6,460 nt of DNA from assembly GCA_964461325.1 (NCBI GenBank), contig CAYWTW010000040.1:1-6460 (forward strand). Reading direction: 5' to 3'. The DNA is from CAYUVV01 sp964461325. GTDB lineage: Bacteria; Patescibacteriota; Minisyncoccia; Phycocordibacterales; JACOZG01. The position numbers were made by a program, and so were the translations under genes. The notes under the pieces are model-generated. The model ran no database searches. It had not been told where the DNA came from and worked only from the letters and a program-made list of their open reading frames with translations. Shown in pieces: positions 1 to 5,406 of the stretch (positions are counted from its first letter, which is position 1; the number at the start of each line of letters is the position of its first letter).

Positions 1-47
1 GCGCGTCTGGTATTATTAAAAGCGAAGGTGTCCTAATTGAGGGGTGA
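1..47 (+). other. possible 3' end of an upstream gene (reading frame undecided)
   Basis: Two forward frames enter from the left edge and stop early: one ends at TAA 34-36 (last residues LLKAKVS), the other at TGA 45-47 (last residues SEGVLIEG). A candidate terminator hairpin at 39-70 suggests that a rightward transcription unit finishes here. The piece is too short to recognise a product. The first frame is slightly favoured because its stop lies just before the hairpin, while the second would stop in the hairpin loop. It may also be plain intergenic DNA. Confidence 0.25.
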
Positions 48-70
48 ATTTGCCCGCCCCCTCTGTTTTT
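39..70 (+). terminator. candidate intrinsic terminator upstream of uvrA
   Basis: GAGGGG (39-44) can pair with CCCCTC (58-63) as a 6-bp GC-rich stem around a 13-nt loop, followed by TGTTTTT (64-70). A stem plus T-run on the plus strand fits Rho-independent termination of the preceding unit. The loop is long and the stem short, so efficiency is uncertain. Its place just before the uvrA promoter makes sense as a boundary between transcription units. Confidence 0.45.
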
Positions 71-92
71 AACTGTAACAAAACTATGATGC

Positions 93-121
93 TTGTCAAG
101 CAGTAAGAGAAATGCTAAAAT
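93..121 (+). promoter_or_regulatory. sigma70-type promoter for the uvrA operon
   Basis: TTGTCA (93-98; 5 of 6 to TTGACA) is followed by exactly 17 nt and then TAAAAT (116-121; 5 of 6 to TATAAT), with TGC just before the -10, giving an extended -10 (TGn). Transcription should begin about 6-8 nt after the -10, near 127-129, leaving only about 6-8 nt before the uvrA ATG at 135. The mRNA would be nearly leaderless, which agrees with the missing Shine-Dalgarno. No convincing LexA box of the E. coli or Bacillus type overlaps it. Confidence 0.65.
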
Positions 122-134
122 TGGGCGCTAAAAT

Positions 135-2684
135 ATGGCCGAAAAAACAGAAAAAATTATCATTCGGGGCGCCCGAACGCACAATCTCAAAAACATCGAC
201 CTGGATTTGCCTCGCAATCAACTCATTGTTTTCACCGGTCTCTCCGGTTCCGGCAAGTCGAGTTTGGCTTTCGACACGATTTTCGCCGAAGGCCAGCGGC
301 GTTACATCGAGTCGCTCTCTTCCTACGCGCGGCAATTTTTGCGTCAAATGCAAAAGCCCGACGTGGACGAAATCTCCGGTTTAACGCCGGCCATCTCAAT
401 TGACCAGAAAACCCGCTCCAATAATCCGCGCTCGACGGTGGCCACGATTACCGAAATTTATGATTATTTGCGTGTGTTCTATGCTCGTCTCGGCCGGCCG
501 CATTGCTTAAAGTGCGGCCGCGCGATCGAGAAACTCTCACCGAGCGAGATCGTGGCTTTGGTGGAACGCGCAATGAATCGCAAACGCCGCCATGGCGAAG
601 CTCGCACAAACGTCCAGGTGTTGGCGCCGGTCATTCGCGGCCGCAAAGGCGAATATTATCAATTGCTCTATGATTTACTTGGTAAGGGTTACCACAGCGT
701 GATGATTGATGGGCGACGCCATCAATTGCGCGATCGAATTGTTCTTGATAAAAATAAAAAGCACAGCATTAGCGTGGTGGTGGACGAGCTGACTCCGCTC
801 GAAGCCAAAGCTCGTCTGGGAGAGGCCTTGGAACGGGCCTTGCTCGAAGCCGATGGTTTAGTGGAAATCGTGGTGGGGGAGACGACCACCTTATATTCCA
901 CCAAATTTGCTTGTCCCGATGACGGTTTTTCTTATCCCGAGGTTGAACCGCGACTTTTTTCTTTCAATTCTCCTTATGGCGCGTGCGAGACTTGCCACGG
1001 CTTGGGGACTAAGCATTGGTTTGGCGATGAGGCTTGCCCCGCTTGCGTGGGTAAGCGTTTGCGTCCGGAGGCGCTCGGCGTTCGCTTAGGAGATAAACAA
1101 TTAAACATCGCTGAATTAACCGCTTTGCCGGTGGGTCAAGCCAAGCAATTTCTCGCGGGTTTAAAGTTAAGTCCGCGGGAATCAAGTATCGCCGCGCCGC
1201 TTCTGCGAGAAATTAGCGATCGATTACAGTTTTTGTTGAACGTCGGCCTTGATTACCTAACGCTTGATCGCCGGGCCCATACCCTCTCGGGTGGAGAATC
1301 CCAGCGGATCCGTTTGGCTTCACAACTGGGGTCGCGCTTGGTTGGCACGCTTTATGTCCTCGACGAACCGACAATCGGCCTTCATCCGCGCGACACGGAT
1401 CGTTTGGTTACCACCTTGGCCGAACTGCGAGATCTGGGCAATACGATTATCGTCGTCGAGCACGACGAAGAGACGATTCTCGCGAGCGATTACTTGGTGG
1501 ATATCGGTCCGGGCGCTGGGGTCCACGGCGGTCGCGTGGTGGTGGCCGAAGCCACGGCGAAACTTTTAGAATCGCCGAAAAATACCTTCGGTTCTTTGAC
1601 GGTTGATTATCTCCGCGGCGAACGAACTGTCACTCGTCCGGAGCGGCGGCGCGAGCGTGATCAGGGGCGTTTGCAGATTCGGGGTGGTCAAATTTTTAAT
1701 ATCAAAAATCTAGACGTTGATATTCCGCTGGGTCGATTGGTGGCGGTAACCGGTGTTTCTGGTTCTGGCAAATCTTCCTTTGTCTACGAGATTATTCATC
1801 GCAACCTGCGCGCGCGGCTCGACCGGCGCTGGCGGGCCAACGAGATTTATAATTGCCGCTCTTTTGCCGGCGGCGATGACCTAACGCGAGTAATTCTGAT
1901 CGACCAATCGCCGATTGGCCGGACGCCGCGCTCTAATCCGGCCACTTACACTGGCGCGTTTACTTATATCCGCAATCTATTTGCCGCCACGGAAGAGGCG
2001 CGTTTGCGCGGTTGGACGCCGCGGCGCTTTTCTTTCAACGTGCGCGGCGGTCGGTGCGAGGCCTGCCAGGGAAATGGTTTGATCGCGGTGGAAATGAATT
2101 TTCTGCCTACTGTTTATGTGGAGTGCGATGTTTGCCATGGCCGCCGATTTGATAAAGAAACTCTGGCCGTTCGTTATCAAGGGAAAAATGTGGCCGAAAT
2201 TTTGCGTTTGACGGTAGAGGAAGCCGTCGAATTTTTTGCCGATATTGCTCCCATCACCGATCGCCTGCGAACCTTAAAGGAGGTTGGTTTGGGCTACCTT
2301 GAGCTCGGCCAATCAGCAACGACTTTGTCGGGGGGCGAGGCCCAAAGGGTCAAAATTGCTTCCGAACTTTATCGACCACAGACTTACCGGACGGTTTACT
2401 TGCTCGATGAGCCGACGGTTGGTTTGCATTACGAAGACGTTCGTCTCTTGGTAACCATCCTGCACCGTCTGGTTGACCGTGGGAATACGGTCATCGTCAT
2501 CGAGCACAATTTGGATGTGATAAAAAACGCCGATTACGTAATTGACCTCGGGCCGGAAGGCGGCGACGGCGGCGGCCGATTGATGGCGGCTGGTTTGCCC
2601 GAAGCGGTGGCCGCCGTGGCCGGGTCGCACACCGGTCGCTTCCTCAAATCGGCTCTGAAATCAAAAATCATTCACCATGATTGA
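135..2684 (+). CDS. uvrA: excinuclease ABC subunit A (UvrA), compact form lacking the insertion domain
   Basis: Damage-recognition ATPase of nucleotide excision repair; it loads UvrB onto lesions in the cytoplasm. Two ABC ATPase modules are complete. Module I has Walker A G35-S42, signature LSGGE 384-388, Walker B D410-E411 and H443. Module II has Walker A 540-547, signature LSGGE 731-735, Walker B D758-E759 and H791. CxxC pairs 124/127 and 301/304 should share one zinc, and 641/644 with 664/667 form the conserved C-terminal zinc module. The UvrB-binding domain (about 131-252) is present, so this is not a UvrA2-type paralogue. At 849 residues it is about 90 shorter than the usual 940: only 13 residues separate C287 from C301, where the family has an insertion domain of roughly 110. 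In the remaining zinc site (C260, C284, C287) the second cysteine is D263. The ATG at 135 fits the family N-terminus (RGARTHNLKNI) and the promoter just upstream. No Shine-Dalgarno is visible. Confidence 0.98.
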   Translation: MAEKTEKIIIRGARTHNLKNIDLDLPRNQLIVFTGLSGSGKSSLAFDTIFAEGQRRYIESLSSYARQFLRQMQKPDVDEISGLTPAISIDQKTRSNNPRSTVATITEIYDYLRVFYARLGRPHCLKCGRAIEKLSPSEIVALVERAMNRKRRHGEARTNVQVLAPVIRGRKGEYYQLLYDLLGKGYHSVMIDGRRHQLRDRIVLDKNKKHSISVVVDELTPLEAKARLGEALERALLEADGLVEIVVGETTTLYSTKFACPDDGFSYPEVEPRLFSFNSPYGACETCHGLGTKHWFGDEACPACVGKRLRPEALGVRLGDKQLNIAELTALPVGQAKQFLAGLKLSPRESSIAAPLLREISDRLQFLLNVGLDYLTLDRRAHTLSGGESQRIRLASQLGSRLVGTLYVLDEPTIGLHPRDTDRLVTTLAELRDLGNTIIVVEHDEETILASDYLVDIGPGAGVHGGRVVVAEATAKLLESPKNTFGSLTVDYLRGERTVTRPERRRERDQGRLQIRGGQIFNIKNLDVDIPLGRLVAVTGVSGSGKSSFVYEIIHRNLRARLDRRWRANEIYNCRSFAGGDDLTRVILIDQSPIGRTPRSNPATYTGAFTYIRNLFAATEEARLRGWTPRRFSFNVRGGRCEACQGNGLIAVEMNFLPTVYVECDVCHGRRFDKETLAVRYQGKNVAEILRLTVEEAVEFFADIAPITDRLRTLKEVGLGYLELGQSATTLSGGEAQRVKIASELYRPQTYRTVYLLDEPTVGLHYEDVRLLVTILHRLVDRGNTVIVIEHNLDVIKNADYVIDLGPEGGDGGGRLMAAGLPEAVAAVAGSHTGRFLKSALKSKIIHHD

Positions 2685-3885
2685 TCGCCGTTGTTTGGCG
2701 GATTTGCCGAGCGCGCCCGGTGTTTATTTTTTTCGGCGTGGAAAAAACATTTTATATATCGGCAAGGCCACCTCGCTGCGAGAGCGAGTCCGTAGTTACT
2801 TCAATCAAGATTTGGTCGCGGTCCGCGGGCCGCGGCTGGTTAAGATGTTGGCGGAGGCGACGAACGTAACTTGGCGGGAAACAGAATCGGTGTTGGAGGC
2901 CTTGATTCTCGAATCCGCTTTGATTAAGCGCCATCAACCACCCGGCAACGCTCGTGAGAAAGACGATAAAAGTTTTTGGTTTGTGGTGATAACGGATGAA
3001 GATTATCCGCGGGTAATCCTGACTCGGGGGCGTTCGCTCGGCCCCGATCAGGCGCGAGGTGTTTATAAGGTTGGAGCCGTGTTTGGGCCGTTCCCGCGTG
3101 GGGGCGAGCTCCAGGCCGCTCTTAAAATTATTCGGCGGATTTTTCCCTTTCGGGATAAATGCCAACCCAACATCGGCCGACCCTGTTTTTACGCGACGAT
3201 CGGCTTATGTCCCGGGGTTTGCGCGGGGACAATGAGCCGAACGGCTTATCGAATCCAAATCTCGAGACTAAAAAAATTTTTCGAGGGCCGCAAGCGGGTA
3301 GTCGTCGCTGATCTGGAGCGGGCCATGCGTCGCGCGGCCGCGCGAGAAGATTTTGTTCAAGCTGCGCACTTTCGAGACCAGATTTCGGCTTTGCGGCATA
3401 TTGCTGATGTTTCGATGATTAAGGAAGAGCTTGACGCCCGGCGATCGGAGGAAAGAATCGAGGCTTTCGATATTTCGCACAGCTTGGGCGCCGGCGCGGT
3501 AGGCGCCATGGTTGTGCTCTTGGGCGGCGAACCGTGGCCGAACGGTTTTCGGCGTTTCCGCCTGCGGCGCGCCGCCGCCGGTGGCGATACGGCCGCTCTG
3601 ACCGAGATTCTGGAGCGGCGTTTGGCCCACGCCGATTGGCCTCAGCCCGATCTCATAGTTGTTGATGGCGGCCGCGCCCAGATTAACGTCGCCCGCCGCG
3701 CGCTCGCGACGGCGGGCTGGACTATCCCCGTTGTCGGCGTGATTAAAGACGAACGTCACCAACCCAAACGTCTGGAGGGGCCACGCGTCGCGCTTGCGCG
3801 AGAAAAAGAAATTTTGCTCGCCAATCGACTTGTCCACGATTTTGCCATCCGCTACCATAGGCGCGAACGACGGCGTGAGTTATAA
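2677..3885 (+). CDS. uvrC: excinuclease ABC subunit C (UvrC), short form without HhH domain
   Basis: Nuclease that makes both incisions in excision repair with UvrB. GIY-YIG domain (about 11-95, 3' incision): Y17, Y27, R37, E79 and N91 match family catalytic positions, though the usual P-x-Y-N reads PPGN. A cysteine cluster C162, C170, C178, C182 corresponds to the motif reported to hold a 4Fe-4S cluster in E. coli UvrC. A UVR motif (about 208-243) is the UvrB-binding helical pair. The RNase H-like domain (about 262-400, 5' incision) keeps a likely DDH triad D265 (in FDISH), D330 (in VVDGG) and H387 (in VHDFAIRYHR). At 402 residues it is far below the usual 600: only about 20 residues join UVR to RNase H, where the family has over 100, and the C-terminal helix-hairpin-helix tandem is absent. 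The ATG overlaps the uvrA stop by 8 nt, suggesting translational coupling; there is no Shine-Dalgarno. Confidence 0.95.
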   Translation: MIDRRCLADLPSAPGVYFFRRGKNILYIGKATSLRERVRSYFNQDLVAVRGPRLVKMLAEATNVTWRETESVLEALILESALIKRHQPPGNAREKDDKSFWFVVITDEDYPRVILTRGRSLGPDQARGVYKVGAVFGPFPRGGELQAALKIIRRIFPFRDKCQPNIGRPCFYATIGLCPGVCAGTMSRTAYRIQISRLKKFFEGRKRVVVADLERAMRRAAAREDFVQAAHFRDQISALRHIADVSMIKEELDARRSEERIEAFDISHSLGAGAVGAMVVLLGGEPWPNGFRRFRLRRAAAGGDTAALTEILERRLAHADWPQPDLIVVDGGRAQINVARRALATAGWTIPVVGVIKDERHQPKRLEGPRVALAREKEILLANRLVHDFAIRYHRRERRREL

Positions 3886-3886
3886 T
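3881..3886 (+). promoter_or_regulatory. candidate -10 element just before the histidine kinase gene
   Basis: A perfect TATAAT spans the uvrC stop codon and ends 7 nt before the kinase ATG at 3894. If used, transcription would start at or next to the ATG and give a leaderless message. No good -35 lies 16-18 nt upstream (TAGGCG-like at 3858-3863), and there is no TGn extension. The hexamer could arise by chance from a Leu codon followed by two TAA stops. Confidence 0.3.
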
Positions 3887-3893
3887 AAAGTTG

Positions 3894-4967
3894 ATGGCGC
3901 CCGAGCCGTTGCTAAAGCAGGAGATCAACCCCCTCGCGTTTTGGGGAATGGTGACGTTGGCTTTGACGGCCGTTCTCGCCCTAATCCTTCGCGCGATTGA
4001 TGCTAGTTTCGAAATTTTTTTCTTGTTGCTGGTGCCGGTAATGGCTTATCTGTTGATTATCGGAGTTTTTTTGGCCTATCTGTCTCGACTAACGCATCAA
4101 CGCGATCGACTGTGGAAAAAACAGATTGAGCGTGAGCAAACGCGGAGTGAAGAATTAGCCGAATTAAACCGCGAACTATCAGAATACTCCAAACGCTTGT
4201 TCGATAAAGATTTTGAATTAACGCTCGCCAATAAACGCCTGCAGGAGTTGGAACAAGCTAAGTCTAAATTCGTGTCGGTAACGACTCATCAATTGCGCAC
4301 GCCGTTATCCGCCATTAAATGGACCTTCCATATGCTGATGCAGGGAGCGCTCGGGCCGATTAGCGAGGAGCAACGGACTTTCGTGCAAAAAGGATTTAAC
4401 AGCACCCAGCGCATGATCCTGATCGTGAATGACTTGCTCAATATCGACCATATCGAGGCCGGGCGAGATGATTATAATTTTGTTCCGGTTAGATTAGAGG
4501 AGCTCGTTGACGGTTTGATTTTTGAGTTCACCAATCAATGCCAAAGCAAAGATATTAAACTCATTTTTCATCAGCCCGACGAGCCCTTGCCCGTCGTTTC
4601 GGCTGACCCGGTCAAATTAGGCATGGTTTTTGAAAATTTAATCGATAACGCCATCAAGTACACCAAGCGCGGTGGCCAAGTCGAAATCTATTTGAAGAGC
4701 GATCGCGTTAATACTGCTCGGGGAGTTGTCGAGGTTATCGTGAACGACAACGGCATTGGTATTCCCACCGATGATCGGCGAAAAATTTTTCATCGTTTTT
4801 TTCGAGCGCGGAATGCCGTTAAGGTGGAGACGGACGGTTCCGGTCTGGGTTTGTTTATTTCCCACGATATCGTTCAAAAACATAACGGTGAAATTTGGTT
4901 TGAAAGTCAAGAGGGGCAGGGAAGCAATTTCCACTTTACCATTCCGGTTCGCCAACCCGGCCTCTAA
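3894..4967 (+). CDS. membrane sensor histidine kinase (HisKA-HATPase_c)
   Basis: Autophosphorylating sensor kinase of a two-component system, in the cytoplasmic membrane. In order: a short N-tail; two hydrophobic helices (about 13-32 and 40-63) joined by only about 7 residues, so there is no extracytoplasmic sensor domain; a charged helical, probably coiled-coil stretch (about 66-122); HisKA with H132 in THQLRTPLSAIKW; and HATPase_c with N-box E247-N252 (ENLIDNAIKYT), G1 D285-P291 (DNGIGIP), F-box (IFHRFF) and G2 G315-L320 (GSGLGL). All ATP-binding boxes look intact. The residue after the phospho-accepting His is Gln rather than the usual Glu/Asp. The signal is unknown; it may be sensed in the membrane or through the coiled coil. 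A TTG at 3891 directly precedes the ATG and adds one residue if used. The gene lies 8 nt after uvrC and 43 nt before the receiver gene, its likely partner. No Shine-Dalgarno is visible. Confidence 0.94.
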   Translation: MAPEPLLKQEINPLAFWGMVTLALTAVLALILRAIDASFEIFFLLLVPVMAYLLIIGVFLAYLSRLTHQRDRLWKKQIEREQTRSEELAELNRELSEYSKRLFDKDFELTLANKRLQELEQAKSKFVSVTTHQLRTPLSAIKWTFHMLMQGALGPISEEQRTFVQKGFNSTQRMILIVNDLLNIDHIEAGRDDYNFVPVRLEELVDGLIFEFTNQCQSKDIKLIFHQPDEPLPVVSADPVKLGMVFENLIDNAIKYTKRGGQVEIYLKSDRVNTARGVVEVIVNDNGIGIPTDDRRKIFHRFFRARNAVKVETDGSGLGLFISHDIVQKHNGEIWFESQEGQGSNFHFTIPVRQPGL

Positions 4968-4977
4968 TTGTTATACT
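4948..4977 (+). promoter_or_regulatory. candidate extended -10 promoter for the response regulator gene
   Basis: TGTTATACT (4969-4977) is an extended -10 (TGn plus TATACT, 5 of 6 to consensus) starting right after the kinase stop codon. A weak -35-like TTCGCC (4948-4953) lies 18 nt upstream; extended -10 promoters can work with a poor -35. Start of transcription would fall near 4984-4986, about 25 nt before the ATG at 5011. It occupies the only gap of more than 10 nt inside the gene block, which modestly favours a real role. Confidence 0.4.
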
Positions 4978-5010
4978 GCGGATAAGTTTATTGGCGATTA
5001 AACAACGATT

Positions 5011-5400
5011 ATGGAAAATACAAACAAGAAAATTCTGATTATCGAAGACGACGAATTCTTACGTTCGCTTACGGCCAAACGTTTGGAAAAAGAAAACTAT
5101 GCCGTGGAGGCGGCGGTTGACGGCGAGACGGGGGTGGCGGCGGTGGAGGGTAGTGAGCCACCGAGTTTGATTTTGCTCGATTTGCTTTTGCCCGGTTTGG
5201 ACGGTTTCGAGGTTCTCAAACGAATTCGCGCTAACGAAAAAACCAAGGCCGTGCCCGTGATTATTTTTTCCAATTTGGGCCAGAAAGAAGATATCGAAAA
5301 AGCCAAAGCCCTTGGGGCCAACGATTTTCTGATTAAAGCTAATTTTACGCTCGACGACGTGGTGACCAAGATCCACTCTCTTTTGGGTGGCGGCCACTAA
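5011..5400 (+). CDS. single-domain response regulator (CheY-like receiver)
   Basis: Cytoplasmic phospho-acceptor protein, most likely the partner of the kinase encoded just upstream. The 129 residues are one complete receiver domain: acidic pocket E12-D13-D14 after strand 1 (KILIIEDDE), phosphorylation site D57 (LILLDLLLPGLDGFEVL), switch residue S87 (IIFSNLGQ), and K109 (FLIKA) followed by the last helix. There is no DNA-binding or enzymatic output domain, so it probably acts by protein-protein contact or as a phosphorelay intermediate; the target is unknown. It has its own candidate promoter in the 43-nt gap after the kinase and stops 6 nt before ddl, so ddl is probably co-expressed. The ATG at 5011 gives the normal receiver N-terminus. 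No Shine-Dalgarno is visible (only AACAACGATT precedes the ATG). Confidence 0.95.
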   Translation: MENTNKKILIIEDDEFLRSLTAKRLEKENYAVEAAVDGETGVAAVEGSEPPSLILLDLLLPGLDGFEVLKRIRANEKTKAVPVIIFSNLGQKEDIEKAKALGANDFLIKANFTLDDVVTKIHSLLGGGH

Positions 5401-5406
5401 GTCTCT

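Noticed and set aside
60..134. SOS (LexA) operator in front of uvrA
   Set aside because: Neither CTGT-N8-ACAG nor a GAAC-N4-GTTC type box is present; CTGT copies here have no matching right half.
2682..2684. TGA read as glycine (recoded CPR lineage)
   Set aside because: TGA ends UvrA at the normal family C-terminus and read-through would run into the uvrC coding region, so it acts as a stop.
3268..3858. Long minus-strand ORF (about 196 residues) inside uvrC
   Set aside because: It lies wholly antisense to a well-conserved UvrC, its translation shows no recognisable domain, and open reverse frames are expected at this codon composition.
3860..3960. Frameshift or premature stop truncating uvrC before its HhH domain
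   Set aside because: The RNase H domain ends naturally with HRRERR, two TAA stops follow, and the kinase gene begins 8 nt later. No HhH-like sequence was found downstream in any frame.
5383..5406. Terminator hairpin at the end of the response regulator gene
   Set aside because: GTGG/CCAC makes only a 4-bp stem with a 3-nt loop and no T-run follows; it lies in coding sequence.
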